From: Punctularia strigosozonata HHB-11173 SS5
Taxonomy: Eukaryota; Basidiomycota; Agaricomycetes; Corticiales; Punctulariaceae
NCBI RefSeq assembly: GCF_000264995.1
Contig: NW_006767442.1
Coordinates: 405,894-469,893, forward strand
Direction of reading: 5' to 3'
DNA length: 64,000 bases
Shown here: positions 1-11,497 of the stretch, piece after piece
Layout: every line of letters starts with the position of its first letter
Numbering within the stretch: position 1 is the first letter of the stretch
The notes under the pieces: generated by a model
Databases searched by the model: none
What the model was told of the DNA's origin: nothing
What the model saw: only the letters and a program-made list of their open reading frames with translations
Position numbers and translations under genes: made by a program

Positions 1-2158
1 AACTTCTGTACAGTACAGACACGATGAGTGAGCTTGCTATGCTACATCATTGACTGCTTCTGAGATTGTCTTAGGCGTTACGACTGGCTAGCCCTACCGC
101 ACAAGATTGAAGTCGCCCCCAACGAGGCTGTTGTTCGTCATCCGCACCGCGAGAAATGGCATCAGATGGGCAGGCAGTGGAAACAGCATTTCCACCTGTT
201 CGAAGGGGAGGAAGTCGATGACGACTGCCCTCCGCCCAAGGGAACGTGCCGCGTACAAGCAGTGCGGAGCGTCAGTGACTGGAGTCATGGCGTGCTGACA
301 GAACACAGTGTCCAGAATGCTTGTAAGTCAGCCCAGGCTCGAAGAAAGTTCGCTCTCTGATGAACGCGCAGACTGCCAACTTATTCGAGAGGCGAACCAT
401 TACATATACATTGGTAGGTTTCCTGCATCTTTCGCCATAGCTCATTCTGACATCAATTCACAGAGAATCAGTTCTTGTAAGTCTTTATGTCTTCTGCGCT
501 CCGTCTTGGATCATGTTCTTGAACACCTATATTCATAGTATCTCCTCCACTCAAGACACCGGACCTATTAAGAACCAGATCGCCAAGGCGCTTACGGAGC
601 GCATCATCCGCGCCGCGCAGGACGGTATCAAGTTTAAAGTTGTCGTCGTCATCCCCGAGGTGCCCGGATTTGCAGGCGATGTCAAGAACGAGAGTTCAGT
701 CCAGATCATTATGGCAGGACAATACCGTACTATCAATCGGGGCGGCAACAGTATCTATGAGGAGATCCGTAAGGCGGGATTCGAGCCGTAAGTTTTACAT
801 GATCTATCTGCGTCGGGAACACGGACTAACCGTCGTTTTGTGGTTTGTAGTATGGATTACATCCGTTTCTATCATCTCCGGGCCTTTGACCGTATCCACG
901 GACCGTACGAATCCCTGATCAAGAAGATGACCGACAACAGTGGTGTCAGCTTCCATGAAGCTATGGTTGCGCTGTCGCGGCAGTGGATCGGCGAGCAGAT
1001 GGACGAGGGCCAAAAAGCCCCTACCGAAGTAACCGTCGTCCTCCCGCAGCCGACTTTGCAGGGGGTTGTCGTCACCGGCAAGCAGACGGAGGTGAAGAAG
1101 GAGACCGTGCGGATCCCACAGAGCGCCGAGGAAGCCAAGCAGATCATCGAGCGATTCGAACATGGCGCGGCGGACTTGCAGGAGGAACGAGAGGTGGCGG
1201 ATAACGTGGTGCAGCACATGCTTGAGGACAGTACGAATCTCGACCAAGAGAAGTGGCTGGGCACGGAGGAAGAGGAGCTGCAAGCTTATGTCTCCGAGCT
1301 GCTCTACATTCACTCTAAGGTCATGATCGTGGACGATCGTCGAGTCATTGTAAGGCTACTGCCATGGCATCGCTGCGCTTCAGTAACTAAACGTTTGTTG
1401 CAGATGGGTTCTGCGAACATCAACGATCGCTCGCAAAAGGGAGATGGCGATTCAGAGATCGCGCTCGTCGTTGAGGACGATGACATGTTCGAGACCACCA
1501 TGGACGGCAGACCGTACATGGCCGCCCGGTTCGCTGCCTCTCTTCGGCGGAAGCTATACAAAGGCATGTGTCTCAATGCCCAATTTTATGACCTTGGCTA
1601 ATGGTAGCTACCCAGAGCATCTCGGTCTGATCAAGCCGCAATGGTGCGATCGCAACGAAGAGGTGACCAGCTTCATGCAACCTGCCCCCATTCCCAACGA
1701 GAATGAAATTGGCACGCCCGAGGACAACGCTGTCGCGGATCCGCTCTCCGAAGAAACTGATCGCCTATGGAACGAGACCGCGAAGACGAACCGCGAGATC
1801 TTCACGGAGATCTTCCGGCCCGTGCCCACGAACTTGATTAGGGACTGGAATGCGTATGCGGTAGGGTTGAATGCTACTCTGGTGTCTCGATCTCTGACTT
1901 GTCATCACAGAACTACGTTCCCAAAGTGAAGACCGGTCACGTCGCCCCTGGTATCCCACTGCAGCGCGTTAAGGAGCGCCTGTCCCAGGTCCGCGGAGCA
2001 CTGGTCGAGATGCCTTTGGTATGCTGCGCGAATGCTCAGTGAGGCAGCACCCTGAGTTTCTGACCATCCTTTTATAGGACTTCTTGATTGACCAGAAGGA
2101 CTTCACCGAGAACGCCACATGGTCAACATTCAACCCGACGCTGCCCGTGTACATTTGA
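1..2158 (+). CDS. Phospholipase D (PLD1/Spo14 type), 3' part only
   Basis: Hydrolyses phosphatidylcholine to phosphatidic acid and choline at membranes; fungal Spo14/PLD1 enzymes act in vesicle traffic and development. The gene runs off the left edge, so the N-terminal PX/PH region and the first HKD motif are missing. The first readable exon starts near 92 after an intron ending in TAG. Joined exons give a run typical of the stretch between the two HKD boxes (VRSVSDWSHGVLTEHSVQNA, then YIYIENQFFISSTQDTG). The second catalytic motif is complete: HSKVMIVDD near 1309-1335, followed after an intron by GSANINDRS. Introns fall near 322, 416, 478, 790, 1350, 1566, 1860 and 2020. The one after the LYK codons has a GC donor (GCATGT), and splicing it restores LYKEHLGLIKPQ. 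The stop is TGA at 2156-2158. Family assignment is firm; orthology to PLD1 is likely. Confidence 0.93.
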
Positions 2159-2470
2159 AACAACTTCAAAGGGACATAATGTTATTGTACACGTATGCGG
2201 TGTTTTTTGTTACATTGGAAATGATAATTGTCGTCGAGGTATTTTTATGATGTACTTGTAATCCACGAATGTGACAAACGCGAGTCTAAAAGGAGGAAGA
2301 AACGAGCGTGAGGATGCGGGATATATGCTCCATGGAAATTAATCTATCTGCAGCTATGATGACGTCTATATGAAACCAATGTTCAAGAAATGTATGGATA
2401 GGAGAGTAGCTGGAGTCCATAAACCCTTTGGTGGGCAGGCCATTGCATAATAAGCCCATGGCGCAAGCTT
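2159..2470. other. Intergenic, between convergent 3' ends
   Basis: Lies between the PLD stop and the stop of the minus-strand PRM10-like gene. It holds AT-richer sequence fitting two 3' UTRs. I see no other gene. Confidence 0.6.
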
Positions 2471-5400
2471 TCACAAGCTGAAGATACCGGATTGACGTTT
2501 GCGGCTTGGCACTGGGTAAACAACGACGAGGGAGACACCCAAGCCGACTGCAAGGCCGATAGAGACGGAGATAAGCTGGAGGCCGGTCTGGAAACCCGAA
2601 AGGTATGAATTGCTGTTGCCCGAATTGGACTCGTTGGCAAACGTGAGCAGGCCGCCATTTCCCAGACCAGAGGGAAGTTGGAACAGAATGCCCGTGATCT
2701 TTACAAACGAAGATTAACTTCGTACTAACGTAGTGATCATGTGTGCTTACCATGATGGTGAACGCGTTCCAACGGAACAGTCGCCCAATCAGGTTGGCGA
2801 TGAATCCAACAGCGAATGCACTGCAACAGCGTCTCAGCAAACAAATACGCGCAAGCCGCTGATTGGAACTCACCCGACAGCAGAGCTGACATCGGTCTGG
2901 TTCGGGAACTGCTTGCCCACGAAATGATTGGTCGCCCATCCAGCGCAGGAAATGAGTATCAGGAAAAGCTAGCGTCAGGCGGTGAGTAACGATTCGACGA
3001 CCGTCAAGAGATGAAGGAGCTTACAAGTTCCTTCCTGTTGTATGGTGCCTGTTGCCGCATACTCAGGAATAAAGAGTACATGGGTACCGTAAGGAAAGCT
3101 GCACAACTTGGCCTAAGCGACCATCACCACACACAATACTGAGCAAATAGTGCTTACCCCACCACGTGGATGCCGTGCGTTGATACCAAGGCCCGTTCGC
3201 GTCGTGGGACTGAGCGCATGCATAATCTTCCGGGCCATAAACAGTCTGGCCCGTAATTTTCTCATAAATTTGAGCGCCGATCGCGAGACCAAAACCGAGG
3301 AACAGGGAGTAAATGAGCGCGTAGCACATTCGTACCGAGCCCGAGATAATGTTCCGCGAGGTCAACTCGAGGGCACCGGACAGAACGATGTAGCCCTGGT
3401 CAACAGGGTGAGCTGAGGCAAGACACAAATGCTGAAGCAGAACTCACAGGAAGGATGAGCACAACAGAGCTAGAGGCAACGGCGGAGTAGCAGAATACCC
3501 GTGAATTAGCCAACGCCGCCGACACGAAACTGAGCAAGGTTGCGATAGTAATCCTTTCGACAAACGATGAGCATTGAACTCGAGTCGAGGAGTTTTCGGA
3601 CTTACTCAAAGACGTTGGAGTACAGTTCGTTCCTCGCCGAAAACAGCTGCACCGCGACCAAAAACGCACCCAATGGGAACGACACCAACGCGTCGATGAA
3701 CGATCCCGAAAAGCTGACAGTGCAGATCGCAGACGAGCAAAACCCGCCGACCAAAACCAGCTGCCAGAAGTTGTAGTACGGCTTGCGGGTCATGATCTCG
3801 TCCAGCGCTGCGCTCGCCTCTCTGACCGACATTTCGTCGTGGATGACGTTGAAGTGGAGCTCATAAGCGTCTTGCAGCTTGCCAACGTCGAGCGCACTGC
3901 CCTGGCGAATCAGATTGACATTGGAAGTGCTCGTCGCAGTGTCGTCGAAGGAGATGAGTATCACGTCCGGCAGGTACATGCACGAGAGCGGGATCTCGAG
4001 CACGCGTCCGGTGGCTTGCACCTGAGCCTGCAGGCGGTTGGACGGCCCGCCGAACATCATCATCGCGCGCGCAAACTTGAGGATGAACTCTTGGCGCTGG
4101 ATGATTTGCTCGACGTGGCGGGTGATCTGGACACAAGCTAGTCAGCAATCGGACCATAGCTCCGGACGACATTGATCGCTCACGAAAATCTCGGCCTTCT
4201 TTCGTTTACGCTTCCGCTCACGCCGCTCCTTATCTTCCCGCCTCTCTTCCTTCGTCTTCTCCTTCGACATAAAGTAGCTGTCGCTCTCCGCAACAGAGTA
4301 CGGTGTCCCTGGCCCGCTTGGGGATGGCATCCCCGACCAAGCAGTGAAAGTCTTTGGCTTGGGTAGGTCCTTAAGGATGCCGGTCCACGGTGTCCGCCGC
4401 CCACCGCCTGGAGTAGGGGGCAGAGACTGTGACTCGGTCATTTTTTTGAATGGTGGCAAGGGTAGCTCGAGCTCCGACACCCCGGAGCTCGCCGTGAGCA
4501 CTGCGTCGCGGACGGTGTCCGTCGTGGACGAGGGCGAGATGGACCGCGGACCGGGCGGTGGGATCAGACCCGGGGAGGTGTCGCCCATGAGCCCGTCCGA
4601 GCCGCCGAGTACAGGATGGCTCTGTGACCGCGAGAGCGTGTTGGTTCGGGTCATCATCGACGACGAGCTCTGCTGCCGCTGCTTCATCGGATCGCTGGCG
4701 TCGATGGAGTAGCGGGAAAGGTGGAAGCCGGAGCGTTTAATGTTCGGGGCGAGAGTACTGGGTACCGGCGCCGCGACACCGGAGATGTTGCCCGTGCTGG
4801 CGACGAGCGCGCCGAACACACCGGCAGCGTTGCGCTCTGGGGCTGGTCGTTCGCCTTTGAAAGCGTTGCGCATGACCGATGCGGAGGCGGAAAACGTGTG
4901 GGAAAGGCTATCGGGGAAGATCATGCTAGAAGGGCGGGAATTGGTGCGAGAGGGTGATCTGGAGTGGTCGCGAGAACTAGGGCGAGAACCTGAGACAGAG
5001 GGAGTCGAGGGCCCAGAGTCAGGGTGTTCGTAGAGTGTAAGGAGGGCGGACAACATTCCCATGCCGCCCATGCGGCGGCGAGGAGACGCAGCGTCAATTT
5101 GAGCGTCGCGTTCGACGTCAGGCTCCGGGGCGCTATCCGAGCGGCGATGCCGTCGTCGTATCCTTTGCTTCTCGGCCTCGCCGCTGGTAGTGGCTTCCGA
5201 GTCGTCGTGGGCGTGGTGTCCAAAGGCAAAGTGGGAGAAAAAGCCGCGCTTGTGGGCGCGAACGTACTTGTGCGCGGTAGTTTTGCTGTAGGCGTCGAGG
5301 TCCGTCCCGGGAAGGCCGGCACGCTCGTTGGGGTCGATGTAGTTTTCGCCGGGGACCTGCTCGGAGAGATCGGGATGCGGCGCTTCTGGATCCGGGGTAG

Positions 5401-5790
5401 ACACTATGCTAGCCACCACTGAAAGAGGATGAGTCTCGGTGGCGTGTGTTGGTGGTGTCTCTCGATGGCGTTCGAGAGCTTCAGTCAAAGTTCGTAAAGC
5501 GTGAGGCTGAGGAGGGAGGGGCGGATCAGGTCAAGAGGGTTATTGAACGAGAGGGTGAAACAACTTACGTCGAGGCCGTGCTCGTCCAGCGCGTGGGTGG
5601 AACTAGCATGGCTTGCAGCGTCACCCCGAAGTTCGTGCGCCCACTGGACTTTGCGAGGTGTCTTCGTTCCGCCGTTGCTTCTGGCCGTGCCTCCGGGAGG
5701 TCTGTCGCCAGCCGAGCGATCTCCCGAGCCATTAGCCGAGGAATGAGTGCCCGTCGGCTGCGGGATGTCTGCGAGGTTTGACTCAGACAT
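2471..5790 (-). CDS. PRM10: PRM10-like membrane protein (ThrE/DUF1212 family)
   Basis: Multi-pass membrane protein of the threonine/serine exporter (ThrE) superfamily; yeast Prm10 is pheromone-regulated and its transport role is unproven. Nine exons can be joined in frame: 5790-5569, 5506-4184, 4126-3606, 3553-3448, 3395-3158, 3098-3025, 2968-2874, 2820-2751 and 2698-2471, giving about 958 residues. The first ~515 residues are disordered and Ser/Pro/Arg-rich, with a short conserved GLDPHALRTLTEALERH segment at the exon 1/2 junction. The ThrE domain follows (ITRHVEQIIQRQEF, FGGPSNRLQAQ, then hydrophobic helices), and a second ThrE-like half contains GYIVLSGALEL and FLTVPMYSLFLS. The start at 5790 (MSESNLADIPQ) was chosen as the nearest Met before the conserved region; an in-frame upstream Met at 5901 is possible. 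Phases agree at every junction, so the gene looks intact. Confidence 0.9.
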
Positions 5791-7371
5791 GGACGAAGAT
5801 GAAAGACAAGGAGCAGAGGGAGGACGAGGACGTCTTGATCTGCGCGCGGGGCTCTTTGGGACGGTCGGCCACTGTTGTTGGAACTTGGCTATCCGCAGCA
5901 CAGGCGCGCCTCGGTCACAAAGACATCTCGTCGGAACTGGGGATCATGTTTTTCAGGTGTTGCCGACCGCAAGCCGGATCCCTCGGCGGACGTATCCGGT
6001 GGAGATAAGTCACGTGCACGGTCGTTCTTAGTCGGCATCCAATCAGCGTGCCCCACCCCTGTTCCTTCGCTCGGCGCTCTCGATTCTCTCTCTGTGCCGT
6101 CTGCGTCCTTTCCATTGCCCAGACACAAAAACAGCAACAGAGGCGGCAAGATGCAGCCGTTCATGTATTCTGGCTTAGCAACGCTATCGCGATGGTCACC
6201 GATCGTCCGGGGGGCCGCGGCGACGCACGGTCCGGGCCTGGGATGGCCACGGCACAGCCACTCGTTCCTCTGCGCGCAGCGCACTCGTCGATCTCCGAGC
6301 CCGACGTCATTGCATTCCTAATTGCCGACACTTCCTAAACGATCGCTTAGATGTCTGCTTCCGGCGACATCCCGACGACAAGCGCGCCCCATTCCCGCCA
6401 CAGAAAAGGTGAAGTGCTGAAGGAGGGTCGAAGGTGCAGAGGATCAGGGTGACACAAAGGTCCGATTCCTTGATGACCCTGCCGAACCTGACCTCATATT
6501 ATTAGGAACCAGGCGGGTCCGTTGTTCTCACCGTCGACATAATCTCATGCGTTTTGATCGTGGTTCGGATTGCATATTACTGGCACGTAATTCGGAGCAC
6601 GTATACCATGAGCTGCGATAAGTCCTTTGGCGAGCACTGTCGAGCCTTGCCCGCCGATTCATGCCAGACAGTTCGTCAACCCAGCAACTCGAAAGAGTCG
6701 TTAAAGGCGCAACAACGGCGTCTCCAAGGCCGGCGTTCCCGTGGAATCAACTCGGACGCGCGTCGGGAATCCCGCAGCTCCACAGATCTCCAAAACTTCA
6801 CGAGAACACCGAACACGCAATGAATTCGGCGTCTAACGCGCCGCGTCTTCTTCTCTCGTCTTATCGGGCAGCTTTCCAGAGACATAGCTATGTATATCTT
6901 TCCGAGGTGCATCTAATTTGGTATATGCGCCACAACAGAACTGCAGGATTGATATGAGATCGAAACAAATCCGTTTCTGGAACCCGGGAAGCGTGCACAT
7001 CAATATCATGCTTCCACCGGAGTTGCGCAACCTGTAGAGGAGTTTCCACCTGCACTTGGGGCGCTCAAGACAGGCGCGTGAACGTTATTACAACACAGAG
7101 ACAGGGGGGACGCGCAGATATCGTATACTGTGGGCTTTGCGACAGACCGGCGAGCTAACCAGACGTTCTGCAGACCAATACGACACACAAGCAATGCTCG
7201 AAGATCGCCCGCTTCCTACATCGCGGCTATTTCCGAACTTCATCCCTGGATATCGACCGCGTGCGTCGTGTTTACGTCTTGGGTCGAGGTCGCCGTCAGC
7301 ACGCGAGCCAGCTCCCACAACCCTCCGGTATTCTCCTCCCGTACTCAATCAATTGACTTAGACGCTCAGCG
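5791..7371. other. Divergent intergenic region
   Basis: Separates the 5' end of the minus-strand PRM10-like gene from the plus-strand SAP-domain gene, so it should carry both promoters. Short ORFs here (for example 6554-6823) have no recognisable content and overlap on both strands. I see no supported gene. Confidence 0.5.
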
Positions 7372-8952
7372 ATGCCGCCAGTGGGCCGCCGTCATAATGC
7401 GTTCACCAAACCGCTCTACCAGCACCTACGGGCGGAACTCATCGTCTTGGCGCAGGCGTTGGACGTGTCATCGGATGGATCGGTCGTCGAGCTGAAGGAG
7501 CGTCTACAAAAGCTTCTGTTCGATAGGAGGGCCGAACTGATGACCCACCCGGACTATGAGCTCCTGTATACCAAGAGGCAGATTGAAGATTACCAGATAC
7601 TTGACGGGCGTAGAACAGCAGATCGTGCAGCTCCGCGCCCTGGAGACGAGCTCGAGAATGGGCGACGCCAGCGCCAGAATTCTATATCTGGTGCAGTCCG
7701 CCCACCGCGGGCGAGTTCAAGTCGTGGCCCAGCGGTCCCCATACAGATCCCGTCGAACAATACGATATCGCCCCGACGCAACGATCGACAATCGCACGGG
7801 AGAGAAGATAGGGGTCAAAGGCAAGACCGCAGGCAACGTGGGCAGTCGATACCGCCTGTTCATGGTGTGTGCTGTCCTTCGCATATCTTGATGCGGTGTC
7901 AGGTCCCTTACATACCCTGAGCAGCTCGTGCAGTTGAAGAACCACGCCTGGAGCGTCCGCAAACATCTGGCGCTCGCGCTCAAGCTCCGGTGGCAGGGCC
8001 AAGCACGGAAGGACACACCGCACCTGCGCCAGTCGCGAATGCACGCCCTCCTCCGGTCTCGCCACCCGCGGCAAACAATCCAAACTCGTATTTCATCCCG
8101 CCAGACGTTCGCCAGCAGTTGCAGCGACGAGTCCATATCCAACTGCATCGGCTGACCGACGCTGCGTGTGCGCATCGCGAGCCAGCCTCGTCCCTCGCGT
8201 TGCTGCTAAAGAACAACTTGAAGGCAAGCACAGCGGCAGCTGAAATTTCGGGTTCCAAGAGCGAACTTCAGCTATCGTTCGTCGAGTGGTTCCAAGCCTG
8301 GCAGCGCCTGCTGCAGCTGGTGCGCCAGCACCTGCCGCAGCAGCTGGATGCGTGGCAAGCGCACTTCGCCCACATCAGGGACGCCCCAGGCGTCACCGGA
8401 CACGACTGGCCTGTGTGGCGAGCGTATGACGCCGACGTCCGGAGGCGGGCTATGACCGAAGGAGCTAGTCCCCGCGCGGCGTTTGACAAAGGGGTATGGG
8501 ACGCGTGCTTCGCTGGTTATGTCGCTGGGGTGGAAGAAGCGATGAGACTGCAGCAATCGGCGTTGCAAACCCCTGAGAGGGCGTCTACGCAGGAGGGGCA
8601 GGGTGTTCGGAGCCGTTCACAGGGATCCGGTCCATCTCGGCCGAAGAAGGGCAAGTGCAAGGGCAAGGGTAAGGGCAAGGGCAAGGGGATGCGTGATACG
8701 CAAAAGACAGTTCATCCCGTGCACGCTGGTGAATCAGGTAAAGATCCCGTTGCCCAAGCACTCAAGAAGGCCGAAAAGAAACTCAAGGCGGAAGCGAAGG
8801 CGAGAGGAAAAGCGATTGAGGACGCAAAGCAGCAGCAGGCCCCGCCGATTGGCAGTACCTCTACCCCGCCCGCAGGAGCAAAATCCACCAGTCGTCATGG
8901 TGGATCCAAGAAACAGAAAGGGAAACACCCGCAGCCTGCAAGCTCGGGTTGA
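7372..8952 (+). CDS. SAP-domain hypothetical protein, basic C-terminus
   Basis: Function unknown. Two exons (7372-7864 and 7925-8952) join with matching phase across a 60-nt GT...AG intron and give about 506 residues. The N-terminal ~50 residues (YQHLRAELIVLAQALDVSSD, then VVELKERLQKLL) resemble a SAP helix-extension-helix, a DNA/RNA-binding fold. A low-complexity Pro/Ala/Arg linker follows. A helical region near 8270-8560, rich in Trp, Gln and His (FVEWFQAWQRLLQL, then GVWDACFAGYVAGVEEAMR), comes next, and the tail is strongly basic with a KGKGKGKGKG run and Lys/Ala helices. The layout suggests a nuclear nucleic-acid-binding protein. A Gag-like protein of a retroelement is an alternative, but no reverse transcriptase, integrase or terminal repeats were recognised nearby. 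The start at 7372 is the first Met of the open frame. Confidence 0.6.
8649..8690 (+). repeat. Lys-Gly coding microsatellite
   Basis: Degenerate hexanucleotide repeat (AAGGGC and variants) inside the SAP-domain gene, encoding alternating Lys-Gly. It is in frame, so length changes would not break the protein. Confidence 0.8.
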
Positions 8953-11497
8953 ACTACTGGCTTCGTGGGGGCGATTTCAATTGCCACAACACCGGGTCAT
9001 CATATTCATGTCTAGGACACGCCACGTTCAGTCGGCGCTGGTTACTGCTGCTACTCCTGCCCCTCATATGATATCGATCATCGCCTCGTAACGTTCCGAA
9101 GGTGTCTCCAAAGGAGGTCAAACTTCCTCATCGATAGGAAGGAAGCCGCTACACTCCTTTGAATCAGTAACCGTGCTTACATGCTGGCGAGCGTGTGCAT
9201 ATTTATTGTCAAAACATGGTTCGCGGCTACAAGCAGCGCTCCTTGGGGAGGAAACGGGCCCACTCAGCGGTACCGGTGTTCGCTTGTCGGGTTTCCTCGC
9301 CAGGTTAGCCAGCAAATGGCTTCCTTGGGAATACTCTGCAACGCATATCGCATTGGACATCCCGAGGACTACCTGTACATACGTCCTCGACCTCTTGTGA
9401 TTGCTCAGTCAACATCAGCCTCGTAGCATCAGTCTGCCAAGTAATACAATGCTGGGTAACGCGGGGAGCACATGATACGTGTTTGCTTGCCTCGGGGATA
9501 TGACGAACACCTGCCAGAAGAACATCTGTGCAACCTTCACTAGGAGGCTGCGCGTCTCGGCGAGCGCACGTCATTGTTTGCCCAGGGCCAGGTCCAGCCC
9601 CGCTCTGAAATGAACGGGAGCTTATTCCCAATGCATGACGACAAAGAGACGATCTCGGTAACCCAGAACGCCCACAAGCCAAGAAGACGAGGATCTTGTG
9701 TCCGTGCCTGTGACAACATCATATATGCGGGAGGACAGGACTACATGTACTCTGGGGAATGGTGGCACACGACGTGAAAGGCTGAAGATTTGCGGGAGGC
9801 GACCAAGCGTCAGTCTGGGAACTTGGTACCGCAGCTCACTATGCGATCGTTGAGACACAGGCTTTCGAGGCGGATGAGCGTGAGCTGTTTCAACGACGTC
9901 CATGGAGTACGAGGCATTCGAATTCGAGGTAGGTTGACCGTGGCAGACCGTGAACACGTGTGACCCGCTATGTATGAATCGCACAAGGCTTTCCGGCGTT
10001 CATCTCGGCCTCTGATGCAGACACTGTCAGATAAGGTTAGCGTAACATCCTTCTGGGCAAAAACAGCAGAAACGAGACAGAGGAGCCACTCGCCAACTGT
10101 GAGGCCAACAAGGCAAGGGAGACCCGGTGAACGGGCGATGGTTCATGATGAGGATCCTATCCGCGCTGTATGGCCGCTGAGATGTTTGATCAGCCGTCAA
10201 ATGCTACGGTACGATGGGCCGGTGACGTCGTTGGCGCTGTACACCAAAGCTACACTGAATTGAGAAGCTGGACTCTGAGTCAGAATCGTCGACATGACTG
10301 GACAATGGCCATCAGACGAGTCCTGCAAAGCTATCGCAGACAGGAAGAAGAACCAACGCAGGGTCAATGAGCGGGCATCTGACTCAGACCTGCCCTCTCA
10401 CGCACGACGGACGATAATCGGCGCAGCCCGAGCTTATTCGCTGTAGAGAAGATACAGTTGTCACGACGAACGGAAGTGTCTGAATGCTTGCGATTCTATT
10501 ATCAAGCCCTGAGACCTGCTGTGGTACTGGTGCGGGGATGAAACGCGCGGGAGTGGGCATGTCGCGGAGGTTGCCCAGGAGAGGGGTTGTTCATAGGAAG
10601 GTGAGAAGAAGACGCGGGCGAGGAGCATCTCACGGGCCGAGCGAGCCTGTTCCGGCCGCAAAATGAGGGCGACGAGGCACCCGAGGTCTGGTTTTGATAA
10701 GGCATAGGCAGGCGGTATAAGACGCTGCATCTGCGTTTACTCGGTTGCTCGGACTTGCGGGGGCGTTGTGGCGAGAGATATTGAAGCGCAAGGGAAGGCA
10801 GAGCCAGGAAATAGGGCGTCAAGTGGTGCCGAGTACGAGGAGCTCGCGGGTTCGTGTTTAGATAGGGTTTTAGTCAGTACTCAGGAGGGAGGCACGAGGC
10901 GAAGGACGATACTCAATTGTGGGGCACTCGGGTAGACTCGTAGAGGCGAATCATGCAGCGAGGGCCTGCGGGAGCGTACAATAGGCCGCGCGGCTTCCAT
11001 AGCAGATCAGCGGCAGACGGAGAAGACGTATTCTTATCGCGACTGCTGCTCGGCAGCACGCCTCGTTGGCAGTGATATTTCGTACAAACGCAAGACGAAT
11101 ACCAGCTGCGTTGTCGGCGTGATAATCGAAGGCGCGGGCTGTGGATACATCGACGAGCACGTCGACAACGTGTTGGTTGGCGTCGCGGTCGGATTGGGTT
11201 GGTCGGAGAAGCGGCGGTCCGGCTCGCGGTCATCTCAACGGAGCGGACTCGGAACGTGCCAGGGCGAAGTCCCAGCTGGTCGGCCTTCTTTTCCCTCCTC
11301 CCCTCCATCCTGGCTGCACTCGCCCGCTTTTCGTCCTGGCGCTCGCTACCTTTCTCCTACAGCTCGTAGGGGACTACGCACAGAGTACGCGCCCGTCATA
11401 TATCATCGCGTTACGAGCGACTCAAGGATCTCACACAGCTCTGTCTTCCCTCTTCCCCCCTGCATCCCTCCCCCACCCCGGGGACCGCAGTACGAGC
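8953..11497. other. Long intergenic region and kinase 5' leader
   Basis: About 2.5 kb with only short, unconvincing ORFs on both strands. The last ~100 bases are CT-rich (11433-11480), typical of sequence just upstream of a fungal start codon. The frame of the kinase stays open upstream to 11141, but that stretch is low-complexity and is read here as 5' UTR or promoter. Confidence 0.5.

Noticed and set aside
4142-5488. Several plus-strand ORFs opposite the PRM10-like gene
   Set aside because: Shadows of the disordered, GC-rich minus-strand exon; no family content of their own.
7372-8952. Calling the SAP-like gene a retroelement Gag
   Set aside because: No reverse transcriptase, integrase, RNase H or terminal repeats were recognised around it.
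11141-11497. Upstream N-terminal extension of the kinase frame
   Set aside because: Open but low-complexity and CT-rich, with no conserved sequence; the start at 11498 fits better.
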